A DNA stretch of 10,861 bases from contig JAGMEL010000084.1 of NCBI GenBank assembly GCA_023128195.1, forward strand, positions 1 to 10,861. The letters are read 5' to 3'. Of the stretch, positions 1 to 6,896 are shown one piece after another. The stretch is from Caldifarciminota bacterium (GTDB taxonomy: Bacteria > Hydrothermota > Tepidihabitantia > SM23-42). The notes under the pieces were generated by a model. That model was not told the origin of the DNA and did not search any database. It saw only the letters and a program-made list of their open reading frames with translations. How positions within the stretch are numbered: the first letter of the stretch is position 1; every line of letters starts with the position of its first letter. The translations under genes were made by a program, and so were the position numbers.

Positions 1-359
1 TCTTTGTCGGGATTATCTAAAGCAATATTCAACACATCCAGTGCCGAATAAACGATTCTTGGTGAAAAAGTTTCCAGGCTGGCTTTTGAACCGGGAACCC
101 TCACCATATCTCCAAAGGTTGTAATGATAACGTTCTTCTGGTGAGCAAGAGCAATAGCATAATCTATTGTGTTCTGTGTAGTAACGCAAACAGGACATCC
201 TGGACCGGATAAAAGATTCAAATTCTCCGGCAGCATTCCCCTGATACCTGCTCTTGCAATTGCCATTGTATGAGTACCACAGACTTCCATAAAATTGAGC
301 CGATCTGTGTTAAAGACAGATATGGCGCGAATAATTTTTCCGGCGATATTATCTATCAA
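1..359 (-). CDS. hypD: Hydrogenase maturation factor HypD, N-terminal part (cut by window edge)
   Basis: HypD works with HypC, HypE and HypF to build and insert the Fe(CN)2CO group of [NiFe] hydrogenases in the cytoplasm. Read on the minus strand, the frame gives MEVCGTHTMAIARAGIR, then LLSGPGCPVCVTTQNT, then ITTFGDMVRVPGS, all hallmark HypD blocks. The conserved Cys in CGTHT and both Cys in GPGCPVC, which are essential in characterised HypD, are present. About 119 residues of a protein usually near 350-370 are visible; the rest lies left of position 1. The start is unresolved. The only in-frame ATG (290-288) would begin at MEVCG and remove about 23 residues that align in length with E. coli HypD. 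TTG at 359-357 is therefore used here. CTG (371) or ATT (386, overlapping the upstream stop) are also open, and an in-frame TGA at 398-396 sets the limit. The gene lies about 26 bases after the diguanylate cyclase stop and is probably cotranscribed with it. Confidence 0.9.
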   Translation of the reverse strand, partial: MIDNIAGKIIRAISVFNTDRLNFMEVCGTHTMAIARAGIRGMLPENLNLLSGPGCPVCVTTQNTIDYAIALAHQKNVIITTFGDMVRVPGSKASLETFSPRIVYSALDVLNIALDNPDK

Positions 360-385
360 TTTGTAAATCAGGATTTTTGAAAAAA

Positions 386-1579
386 TTAAATCTTTTCAAT
401 CTTTGGGCGATATACTTGAACTGTGTTTCGACCAGCCCCTTTTGCACTATAAAGTGCTTGATCTGCCAATTTTATCAATTCAACACCATTAGCCCCATCA
501 TCCGGGTAGGATGATACTCCAGCTGAAAATGTTACCTTTACTTTTTGCTTACCGCGTGCGAAATCATACATCTCCAGATCACGCAGAAGAACATCGATAC
601 TTTTTGCAGCCTCCTGTTTCTTAATCTCCGGGCACATAACGATAAACTCATCACCTCCATAACGGGCAAGTGTATCAATTTTGCCAAAGTGCTTTTTAAA
701 AATCTGGGCGAAGCGTATTAACAGCTGATCACCTGCCTGATGGCCATATGTGTCATTATATGCCTTAAAATTATCTAAATCAATAATCGCAACAGAAAGG
801 TTGTGCTGGGATCTTTTTGCACGATTGATCTCATCCATGAAGCGTTCTTTAAAATAACCAATGTTGTATAATTTCGTTAACGGATCAGTACGAGCGGTAA
901 ATGTAATATCTTCAAAACTTTGCATATTATTAAGTGCAACTCCTGCGATATTTGTAACGACTCCTAATAAGTTTCTTTCTCGCTCGCTCAAATCTTTTTT
1001 ACCCGTAATGGCGATAACGCCAAATCTCTTATTCTGATAGGATAGGGGATAACATACATCAGGATTGAATATAGGATATGGTTCTTGTATCCCTAACATG
1101 GCAAATTCTCGTTCCCCGATAGGAATTTTCTTTTCAAAACTAACGCCAACCTTTCCTTTACTATATTTATCGTCTAATTCATAGACAAGCCTCGGTATCC
1201 AATCTTCGCTTAAACCACGATGTGCAACGATATTCAACCTTTTTTCTCCTTCATCCGAGAGAAAAACTGCGATTTCTTTAGGATTCAGACAGTTTTCCAA
1301 AAGTCCGGCAATTTCTTTTGCAATTTCTTCAGATTTTAATCTTGATGTAAGTCTTATCATTGAAGCGAAAAAGATATTATCAACTGAATTTATTTTCTTT
1401 AACTCATCCTCAAGTTGGATATTCACCTTTTTCTGTCTGTCCAATTCATCGGCAAGTACGTCGGGCTTATATAAACCTTCTGTTTTTTTCTTTATCCCGG
1501 ATATCGTAGTAATCAGAATGACAACAATGGTCACAAATATTAGCCCCAGTATAATCTGTATAAAAATTGCAATATCCAT
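386..1579 (-). CDS. Membrane-anchored GAF-GGDEF diguanylate cyclase
   Basis: Predicted to make cyclic di-GMP from two GTP. The 397-residue protein has one N-terminal membrane segment (about 4-28), a charged helical or coiled-coil linker (about 40-65), a GAF-like sensor region (about 68-220) and a C-terminal GGDEF domain (about 228-390). The GGDEF domain keeps DPLTKLYN (232-239), the metal-binding IDLDNFKAYND block, GHQAGD (279-284), an intact GGDEF loop (308-312) and the terminal ADQALYSAKGAGRN block. All parts expected of an active enzyme are therefore present. The inhibitory I-site RxxD is not: the window before the loop reads GKID, with Gly299 where Arg is expected, so product inhibition by this route is unlikely. 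The ATG start has a near-consensus promoter directly before it and no Shine-Dalgarno sequence. It reads toward hypD. The signal sensed by the GAF region is unknown. Confidence 0.93.
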   Translation of the reverse strand: MDIAIFIQIILGLIFVTIVVILITTISGIKKKTEGLYKPDVLADELDRQKKVNIQLEDELKKINSVDNIFFASMIRLTSRLKSEEIAKEIAGLLENCLNPKEIAVFLSDEGEKRLNIVAHRGLSEDWIPRLVYELDDKYSKGKVGVSFEKKIPIGEREFAMLGIQEPYPIFNPDVCYPLSYQNKRFGVIAITGKKDLSERERNLLGVVTNIAGVALNNMQSFEDITFTARTDPLTKLYNIGYFKERFMDEINRAKRSQHNLSVAIIDLDNFKAYNDTYGHQAGDQLLIRFAQIFKKHFGKIDTLARYGGDEFIVMCPEIKKQEAAKSIDVLLRDLEMYDFARGKQKVKVTFSAGVSSYPDDGANGVELIKLADQALYSAKGAGRNTVQVYRPKIEKI

Positions 1580-1584
1580 ATTGA

Positions 1585-1612
1585 ATTTTATTTAATTTAC
1601 GTCAAATGTCAA
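1585..1612 (-). promoter_or_regulatory. Sigma70-type promoter, predicted leaderless, for the GAF-GGDEF gene
   Basis: On the minus strand TTGACA (1612-1607), a 16-base spacer and TAAAAT (1590-1585) are followed by only 5 bases before the ATG at 1579. No Shine-Dalgarno sequence fits between the -10 box and the start, so transcription should begin at or within a base or two of the start codon. The -35 hexamer is followed by a near-copy, TTTGACG. Confidence 0.75.
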
Positions 1613-1657
1613 CAATTATATGACTGCGTTGCCGGAGTTTTAAATATCATAAAGCCG

Positions 1658-2962
1658 CTATTCCATCATTTTCAATTCAAATTCACTAACCGCAGTACGC
1701 TCCTTACCGCTAAGTAAATCTTCAATCCTTAATACGATAATATAATGTCCCGGCATCAGATCCATAGGGTGGTATTCTACTGCAATATATGCAACATCGC
1801 CAGCTTCAAAGTAATCCTTAGTCATTACATCAACGATCTCCTTTCGCATTTTTCCTTTATTATACACCTCATAGGTCGTTCTTATTCGATGCATGCTATT
1901 CTTGGTTTCTAAATTGTAGACTTCAGCATAAAAATAGAAAACTTTGTGAACCGGTAATACTGATTGTGTTAAAGGGATAACGCGCCCCACAGGTTTATTG
2001 AACTTTTCATCGGTAAATGAACCATCAATTAGCTTAGCCGGGATAAGATCGCTAATCTCTTTGGCATCGTTATAATAATCAAGAAGGTTTACCCCTAAGG
2101 TTTTTTTGCCAACCTTCCTGTTTTTGATGTCTGCAAGTTCAATTTCGAGACGGTATTCCTCTGGTTCAAGCCAGAAATTAACCTCGTCAAAATAAATTCC
2201 CTGTTCATCTTCCCGGGGCATTAAAATACACTTCTTTTCTCTAATAAGATTATCCTCTTTATCAAATATTTGAATGTTCCTTGAAATTAACAGACCTGTT
2301 GTATCTTCAATTTCCAGTGTAATATAAACCTCAAGACGGGTCAGATTCTTTTTCTGCCGAAATCGTCCACATGCAATGCTGAATTTCAGTAATGCGGTCG
2401 GTTCAATTTCAAAAAAAGTATCTGGCGCCACTTCCTTTAGATAAGGTATCCCCACTTTATCACCAAATTCTGATTGAGCAATTAGCTCGTAAGCGCGTGC
2501 ACTTCTTATAAAATCGAATATAATACCGTGTCTTTTATAGGTCCATATCTCAGCCGGTTTTACCTTTTCTTTAGTTTTAATTGCCAATTTTTTCTGTGGT
2601 GTAATCTCTTCTCTTATTGAGGGCGGGCCATATATAACATATATCGGTATTCGATCATCGCTTAGCGGGGCATAACGCCCAAATTGTCGGTAGGCATATT
2701 CTATCCGCTCTTCAAATTCTTGCCGTTGTGATTCTTTTTTCTCGTACCAGTAATTTTCATAATATTTAGCTCGTTCAGTTGGCGATTCCAGATTCAGATA
2801 TTCTACTGCTGCAAGCGAGTCGACACTCTGTAGACCGAGAAATATCTTGCGTTCTTTTTCAAGAAGACGATAATAGCGTGTTGCAAAAATATTTACAACA
2901 GCACAACAGATGAATAATAACACAAGTAAAACGAAACCTATTTTTAATCCCTTATTTCTCAC
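1658..2962 (-). CDS. GWxTD-family exported/membrane-anchored protein, domain at N-terminus
   Basis: A protein of unknown function, 434 residues, with an N-terminal hydrophobic segment (about 9-27) that acts as a signal anchor; no clear lipobox is seen. It is followed by a region resembling the GWxTD domain: YYENYWYEKKES (67-78), IYVIYGPPS (107-115) and AEIWTYKRHGIIFDF (137-151). The name-giving GWxTD tetrad itself is replaced by PLSDDR. The rest (about 185-434) is rich in alternating hydrophobic residues and looks like beta-sandwich modules facing the periplasm. The start is GTG at 2962, chosen because GAGGA lies 6 bases upstream and the codon overlaps the preceding gene's TGA by 4 bases (GTGA), showing translational coupling. 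GWxTD proteins occur in Acidobacteriota, Fibrobacterota and several candidate phyla, usually as envelope proteins; the assignment here rests on motif resemblance. Confidence 0.75.
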   Translation of the reverse strand: MRNKGLKIGFVLLVLLFICCAVVNIFATRYYRLLEKERKIFLGLQSVDSLAAVEYLNLESPTERAKYYENYWYEKKESQRQEFEERIEYAYRQFGRYAPLSDDRIPIYVIYGPPSIREEITPQKKLAIKTKEKVKPAEIWTYKRHGIIFDFIRSARAYELIAQSEFGDKVGIPYLKEVAPDTFFEIEPTALLKFSIACGRFRQKKNLTRLEVYITLEIEDTTGLLISRNIQIFDKEDNLIREKKCILMPREDEQGIYFDEVNFWLEPEEYRLEIELADIKNRKVGKKTLGVNLLDYYNDAKEISDLIPAKLIDGSFTDEKFNKPVGRVIPLTQSVLPVHKVFYFYAEVYNLETKNSMHRIRTTYEVYNKGKMRKEIVDVMTKDYFEAGDVAYIAVEYHPMDLMPGHYIIVLRIEDLLSGKERTAVSEFELKMME

Positions 2963-4197
2963 TCGTATTCCTCGGTTTCTTGCCTATATGTTCCTGGAGC
3001 AATGTCAATGAGCCATTTTTTATCATCAATATCTTCTTCTCCAGATTTAAAGATTTTAACTATCACGGGGTTTCCATCACACATTTTATCACAGAACAAA
3101 ACACTGAATCCCTGAGCATAGTAGTACCAAATCTCAAGTGGCCTTCCCCAATCACTAATTGGCATATCATTAATATCATCAGGAGGACCATTTTTAATGT
3201 AGAATCTTCCTCTTTCCGAATCCCTGCCTTTTAACAAATGTATTGCAAATTTATCATCCGCCTCGAGTATTCTTTTTTCAAATTGCCAGTAATCATTTTT
3301 TGACCAAAAATTTTTAAGATAACGTCTTTTCTCATAGTCACGAAGCGTGCTAAATTTCTTATATTCATGGGTACTTGTTATATAATGGATGTCCCGGTAG
3401 AACTGCATGTGAGCGGTTTCGTCAAACAAGAACCGAATGCTCAGTCTCTTTTGACGGGAAACAGATGCATTCAATGCTGAATCAAAAACCTCAACTATAT
3501 AGGTGTAGTTACCATCAATGAAGTCACCAAGTGCTATACGAAAGGTATCAATCTGAGTATATGCATATTTCAACCGTTGCTCATGCTTCTCGAATACCGT
3601 CTCATCAAGGCTATCAATAATCTGATATTTTACTCTGTAATAGAGACTATCCGGAACCAGACCGTAAATTTCCAAGTAAGAAAACAGCGTATCGCGATTC
3701 GTAAATGCTTGATCAATTAAAGGAGTAAATGCACAACCATGGCATACGAATCTGCTTTTACGATTTCTTGAACCTAATATAAGATCACTACAATAGAATA
3801 GAATAGTGTCGGACAGGACTTCAATTTCCCCCTCGTAGGCGAGCCTATGGCTCCCTGACTCAATGATAAAGCAGTAGGAAAAATTACCGGGATATAAATA
3901 GAACGGAATATAATCAATAAAATAATCCGCTTGTTGCAGGGCAGTTACGTATGCACCCTTTACTCCCTCTATGTGCGCAGAATCGTTTTTTTCCTCATTA
4001 TAAATATCTAAGCGACAAGAGTATTTTTTAAAAATCGAATCCTTTGGTGTTAATAAAGACTCCTCCGGGGAAAGTATCTGACTTATCGGCAGTTTATACC
4101 ATGCCTCTATATAACCACCTTCAAAACGGTAGAATTCCATCGTAAAATGGAACGTTGTCATTATACATAGTATCACAAGCATTGAAAAACCTCTCAT
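2959..4197 (-). CDS. GWxTD-family exported protein, domain at C-terminus
   Basis: A protein of unknown function, 412 residues from the start chosen here. It opens with a signal-peptide-like stretch, MRGFSMLVILCIMTTFHFT. Beta-rich sequence follows, starting with FEGGYIEAWYKLPIS, which resembles the N-terminal strand pattern of GWxTD proteins, and includes a CHGC pair at about 152-155. The C-terminal GWxTD-like domain (about 275-390) has FWSKND (297-302), RGRFYIKNGPPDDI (329-342) and LEIWYYY (354-360). Where GWxTD should stand the sequence reads GRDSE. The open frame continues upstream to an ATG at 4317, but that start would overlap the divergent branching-enzyme gene, cover both promoters and bury the signal peptide. 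The ATG at 4197 sits 4 bases after a TATAAT box and is preferred. It overlaps the next gene by 4 bases and forms an operon with it. Confidence 0.78.
   Translation of the reverse strand: MRGFSMLVILCIMTTFHFTMEFYRFEGGYIEAWYKLPISQILSPEESLLTPKDSIFKKYSCRLDIYNEEKNDSAHIEGVKGAYVTALQQADYFIDYIPFYLYPGNFSYCFIIESGSHRLAYEGEIEVLSDTILFYCSDLILGSRNRKSRFVCHGCAFTPLIDQAFTNRDTLFSYLEIYGLVPDSLYYRVKYQIIDSLDETVFEKHEQRLKYAYTQIDTFRIALGDFIDGNYTYIVEVFDSALNASVSRQKRLSIRFLFDETAHMQFYRDIHYITSTHEYKKFSTLRDYEKRRYLKNFWSKNDYWQFEKRILEADDKFAIHLLKGRDSERGRFYIKNGPPDDINDMPISDWGRPLEIWYYYAQGFSVLFCDKMCDGNPVIVKIFKSGEEDIDDKKWLIDIAPGTYRQETEEYE
2968..2975 (-). promoter_or_regulatory. Shine-Dalgarno sequence deciding the GTG start of the downstream GWxTD gene
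   Basis: On the minus strand a GAGGA core lies 6 bases before the GTG at 2962, inside the last codons of the upstream gene. It supports the GTG start and contrasts with the operon-leading genes, which have no such site. Confidence 0.6.
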
Positions 4198-4201
4198 AAT
4201 G

Positions 4202-4229
4202 ATTATAATAACATCATCTTCAATGTCAA
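4202..4229 (-). promoter_or_regulatory. Consensus sigma70 promoter, predicted leaderless, for the GWxTD operon
   Basis: On the minus strand TTGACA (4229-4224), a 16-base spacer and TATAAT (4207-4202) match both consensus hexamers exactly. The ATG at 4197 follows after 4 bases and no Shine-Dalgarno sequence is present. This fixes the start of the gene well downstream of the longest open frame. Confidence 0.8.
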
Positions 4230-4263
4230 GGTTAAATTTGCTCCCAGTACTGTTATTTAAACG

Positions 4264-4292
4264 TTGACCAACAGGACATTTTTGGATACAAT
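4264..4292 (+). promoter_or_regulatory. Sigma70-type promoter, predicted leaderless, for the branching-enzyme gene
   Basis: TTGACC (4264-4269), a 17-base spacer and TACAAT (4287-4292) are followed by 5 bases and the ATG at 4298. No Shine-Dalgarno sequence lies between. It is divergent from the GWxTD promoter; the two -35 boxes are 34 bases apart. Confidence 0.75.
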
Positions 4293-4297
4293 AGCTA

Positions 4298-5995
4298 ATG
4301 ATTAAAGGATACTTCACTTTTGTCCTCCATTCCCATCTGCCCTGGGTATTAGGACACGGCAGATGGCCTCATGGCACAGACTGGTTAAATGAAGCAATTG
4401 CTGAATGTTATATTCCGCTATTGAACAAGATTATTCAATTGGCGGATGAGGGGTATCATCCCCGGCTAAACATCGGCATTACGCCAATCCTGCAGGAACA
4501 ATTACGATCACCGATTCTAATTAATGAATTTGAATATTATTTAAAAAATAAGATTGAAGCTGCGGATAATGATATTAAAGAATTTTCTAAAAAAGGACAG
4601 AAAACTTTTTTACAAATAGCAATGATGTGGAGAGATTATTATCTAAGAATCAGTGAAGATTTTAAAGATAAATTTAAAAAAGATTTGCTTAAATCCTTCA
4701 GCCAGCTGCAAAAACAAGGCTACATTGAAATCATGACCTCAGCTGCAACCCATGGTTATCTGCCACTTCTGAAAAACGATCGTTCAGTCGATGCCCAGAT
4801 AAATCTGGGTGTCCAGGTTTATAAGAAAAATTTTGGCCAGGCGCCAAACGGCATCTGGTTACCGGAATGTGCGTATCGCCCTTCATACAAATGGACACCG
4901 CCCGTTGGCGCTGACAAAACATCATATAATAGAAAAGGCGTAGATGAATTTTTAAGTAAACATAATTTAGAATATTTTATTATTGATTCTCATCTCTTAA
5001 AAGGAGGTAAGGCAATCGGTGTCTATTTAGCAAGGTTCAAAGCCCTGAAAAATCTCTGGCAGCATTTTGAAAAAGAATTTGTTGAAATCAAAGAAGATTT
5101 TGAAAAAAGTCCTTATGAAATATATCTGGTCTCCTCAAATTTTCAAATAAAACCGGTTGCTGTCTTTTCTCGTGATCCGGAAACCGCACTGCAGGTCTGG
5201 AGCGGCGATTCAGGCTATCCTGGAGAAGCGCAGTATCTTGATTTCCACAAGAAAAAATTTCCGGGTGGTCTAAGGTACTGGTGTGTCACAGATCCGAAGA
5301 TTGATCTCGCTTTGAAGGAAATTTATAATCCCGATGTGGTCGAAGATAGAGTAAAAACACATGCCCGACATTTTGTCTCATTGGTAAAAAAGATATCCAC
5401 ACAATATTATGAGAAGAAAAAAAGACCCATAGTAATCTGCACGCCATTCGACACTGAGCTGTTTGGGCACTGGTGGTTTGAAGGACCAAACTGGCTCTAT
5501 TATGTTCTTAAATTTATTGAACAAGACAAAGAGATAGAACTCGCAACAGGCAAAACCGTCCTCGAAAATCTCGAGCATGATAAAATCATCTCTTTGCCTG
5601 AAGGTTCCTGGGGAGAAGGTGGATTTCATTATATTTGGCTAAACCAACTAAATGATTGGACCTGGAACAGAATTTATGAAGCAGAGGACGAGTTCTATTC
5701 ACTTTATGATAAATTTGCTGATTCCCGGAATGAAAAAGCGCTCCGTATTTTAAAACAACTCAGCCGTGAATTATTACTTCTCCAATCCTCGGACTGGCAA
5801 TTTCTTATTTCTACACTAAGTGCGCGTGACTATGCCGAGCTCCGTTTCCGCAGCCATTTTGAAAATTTCAAGCAACTGGCGCGCATGCTAAAAAAGGAAA
5901 AGATTGAACCGGATAAAATCAATTTCTTAAAAGATTTAGAAACCCAGGATAACTGTTTTGAAGATCTGGATTTATCAATTTTTAAAAGAAAATAG
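4298..5995 (+). CDS. GH57 1,4-alpha-glucan branching enzyme
   Basis: Transfers alpha-1,4 glucan segments to alpha-1,6 branch points in glycogen or similar storage glucan; cytoplasmic, with no signal peptide. The 565-residue protein shows the GH57 blocks in order: HSHLPW (11-16), GYIEIMTSAATHGYLPLL (about 141-158), WLPECAYRP (187-195) with the expected nucleophile Glu190, and FDTELFGHWWFEGP (384-397) with the expected acid/base Asp385. It ends with GSWGEGGFHYIW (436-447) and a helical DUF1957-type C-terminal region carrying LLLLQSSDWQFLIS (about 492-505). Length and blocks match the TK1436/Thermus type of branching enzyme rather than GH57 amylases. Such enzymes are common in thermophiles and in anaerobes lacking GH13 GlgB. 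It is a single-gene unit with its own promoter, divergent from the GWxTD operon. The exact branching specificity is inferred. Confidence 0.92.
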   Translation: MIKGYFTFVLHSHLPWVLGHGRWPHGTDWLNEAIAECYIPLLNKIIQLADEGYHPRLNIGITPILQEQLRSPILINEFEYYLKNKIEAADNDIKEFSKKGQKTFLQIAMMWRDYYLRISEDFKDKFKKDLLKSFSQLQKQGYIEIMTSAATHGYLPLLKNDRSVDAQINLGVQVYKKNFGQAPNGIWLPECAYRPSYKWTPPVGADKTSYNRKGVDEFLSKHNLEYFIIDSHLLKGGKAIGVYLARFKALKNLWQHFEKEFVEIKEDFEKSPYEIYLVSSNFQIKPVAVFSRDPETALQVWSGDSGYPGEAQYLDFHKKKFPGGLRYWCVTDPKIDLALKEIYNPDVVEDRVKTHARHFVSLVKKISTQYYEKKKRPIVICTPFDTELFGHWWFEGPNWLYYVLKFIEQDKEIELATGKTVLENLEHDKIISLPEGSWGEGGFHYIWLNQLNDWTWNRIYEAEDEFYSLYDKFADSRNEKALRILKQLSRELLLLQSSDWQFLISTLSARDYAELRFRSHFENFKQLARMLKKEKIEPDKINFLKDLETQDNCFEDLDLSIFKRK

Positions 5996-6038
5996 TTTAA
6001 TCCATGATAAATCGATGAATCACATAATCAAATTATTA

Positions 6039-6066
6039 TTGACTTTTCACCCGTTTTAATTATTCT
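6039..6066 (+). promoter_or_regulatory. Probable promoter with very short or no leader, for the pcm-tRNA-apt operon
   Basis: TTGACT (6039-6044), a 16-base spacer and TATTCT (6061-6066) lie before the ATG at 6076, leaving 9 bases. Overlapping TCTAAT and TAATCT boxes 4-6 bases before the ATG are alternatives, but with less ideal spacing. No Shine-Dalgarno sequence is visible. This is weaker than the other promoters in the window. Confidence 0.5.
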
Positions 6067-6075
6067 AATCTAATA

Positions 6076-6729
6076 ATGATCGAAGTTAAAGAATGGATAT
6101 TCGAAAGAGAGCGAATGGTAAAGGAACAAATTATCGCACGAGGAATAAAAGACAACCGGGTTATTGAAGCAATGAAAAAGGTTCCAAGACATCTGTTTGT
6201 CGATAAAACATACTATCACCAGGCTTATAATGACTATCCTCTTCCTATTGGACATGACCAGACAATTTCCCAGCCTTATATGGTAGCAGCAATGACTGAG
6301 ATTTTAGAATTAAAAGGTAATGAAAAGGTTCTCGAAATCGGTACGGGTTCAGGTTATCAAACTGCTATTTTAGCTTTGTTATGTTCAAAGGTTTACTCAA
6401 TCGACAGAATTTCGGAATTGACAAGGAAAGCACGTTTGAAGGTTGATAATCTGGGATTTAAAAATATCAATTTGATAGTCGGAGACGGAAGTTTAGGCTG
6501 GCCTGACTATGCACCTTATACCGGCATTTTGGTTACTGCCGGTGCGCCGGAAATACCCAATACATTAATCGAACAGCTGGATGAAAATGGTAGGTTAGTA
6601 ATCCCGGTAGGTAATGAGTTTTCCCAAATTTTAAATTTAGTAAAAAAACATAAAGGGCGAATATACCGAAAAGAATTTTTTGGATGTACGTTCGTCCCAC
6701 TAATTGGCAAGAGTGGCTGGCATAAATAA
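6076..6729 (+). CDS. pcm: Protein-L-isoaspartate O-methyltransferase
   Basis: Uses S-adenosylmethionine to methylate L-isoaspartyl residues in damaged proteins, starting their conversion back to aspartate; cytoplasmic. The 217-residue length is typical. Visible features are the N-terminal substrate-side block VPRHLFV (36-42), the active-site segment DQTISQPYMVAAMTEIL (61-77), the SAM-binding motif VLEIGTGSGYQTAILA (85-100), the acidic loop YSIDRI (108-113), and GDGSLGWPDYAPYTGILVTAGAP (136-158), broken here as GDGSLGW / PDYAPYTGI / LVTAGAP. Nothing is missing. It is the first gene of a plus-strand run with tRNA-Pro, a SLOG protein and apt. Its TAA stop (6727-6729) directly touches the first base of the tRNA. 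Confidence 0.94.
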   Translation: MIEVKEWIFERERMVKEQIIARGIKDNRVIEAMKKVPRHLFVDKTYYHQAYNDYPLPIGHDQTISQPYMVAAMTEILELKGNEKVLEIGTGSGYQTAILALLCSKVYSIDRISELTRKARLKVDNLGFKNINLIVGDGSLGWPDYAPYTGILVTAGAPEIPNTLIEQLDENGRLVIPVGNEFSQILNLVKKHKGRIYRKEFFGCTFVPLIGKSGWHK

Positions 6730-6803
6730 CGGGGCGTGGCGCAGCGGCTTAGCGCGCATGGTTCGGGACCATGAGGCCGTGGGTTCGAATCCCACCGCCC
6801 CGA
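6730..6803 (+). tRNA. tRNA-Pro (anticodon CGG)
   Basis: A full cloverleaf can be drawn. The acceptor stem is CGGGGCG (6730-6736) with CGCCCCG (6796-6802), the D stem is GCGC/GCGC, and the anticodon stem is CATGG/CCATG around loop TTCGGGA, giving anticodon CGG for the Pro codon CCG. The variable loop is 5 bases and the T stem is GTGGG/CCCAC around TTCGAAT. The discriminator base is A at 6803. The 3' CCA is not encoded, so a CCA-adding enzyme is needed. The 5' end lies immediately after the pcm stop codon with no spacer, so the tRNA is presumably released from a pcm transcript by RNase P. Confidence 0.95.
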
Positions 6804-6810
6804 TTATTAG

Positions 6811-6890
6811 GGAACAGGGCACAGGATATAGGGAACAAAATACAAGGAACAGGGCACAGGATACAGGGAACAAAATACAAGAAACAGGGA
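6811..6890 (+). repeat. 35-bp tandem repeat built of 7-bp units
   Basis: Two 35-bp copies (6811-6845 and 6846-6880) differ at one base, and a further 10 bases continue the pattern. Each copy splits into five heptamers of the form RRNACAR: GGAACAG, GGCACAG, GATATAG or GATACAG, GGAACAA, AATACAA. The run fills the spacer between tRNA-Pro and the next gene, and its last units supply the purine-rich AGGGAG that acts as Shine-Dalgarno for the GTG at 6897. Confidence 0.85.
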
Positions 6891-6891
6891 G
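6886..6891 (+). promoter_or_regulatory. Shine-Dalgarno AGGGAG for the SLOG gene, at the end of the repeat run
   Basis: AGGGAG lies 5 bases before the GTG at 6897 and decides this start over longer in-frame options that would run back through the repeat and the tRNA. Earlier repeat units contain similar AGGGA cores, so several weak sites line up upstream. Confidence 0.6.
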
Positions 6892-6896
6892 ATAAG

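Noticed and set aside
13..198. 61-codon minus-strand open frame at the left edge
   Set aside because: It is out of frame with hypD, which reads through the same bases on the same strand with clear family motifs.
2980..3234. 84-codon plus-strand open frame
   Set aside because: It is antisense to the GWxTD-family gene, with no family resemblance, promoter or ribosome-binding site.
4198..4317. Upstream ATG at 4317 as start of the first GWxTD gene
   Set aside because: It would overlap the divergent branching-enzyme gene and both promoters, and place 40 unlikely residues before the signal peptide.
5996..6075. Terminator or small gene after the branching enzyme
   Set aside because: The 80-base spacer shows only the pcm promoter; no GC-rich stem or convincing open frame is present.
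6704..6895. Plus-strand open frames through tRNA-Pro and the heptamer repeats
   Set aside because: They translate a tRNA and a low-complexity repeat; the residues (for example GNKIQGTGHRIQGT) only reflect the repeat.
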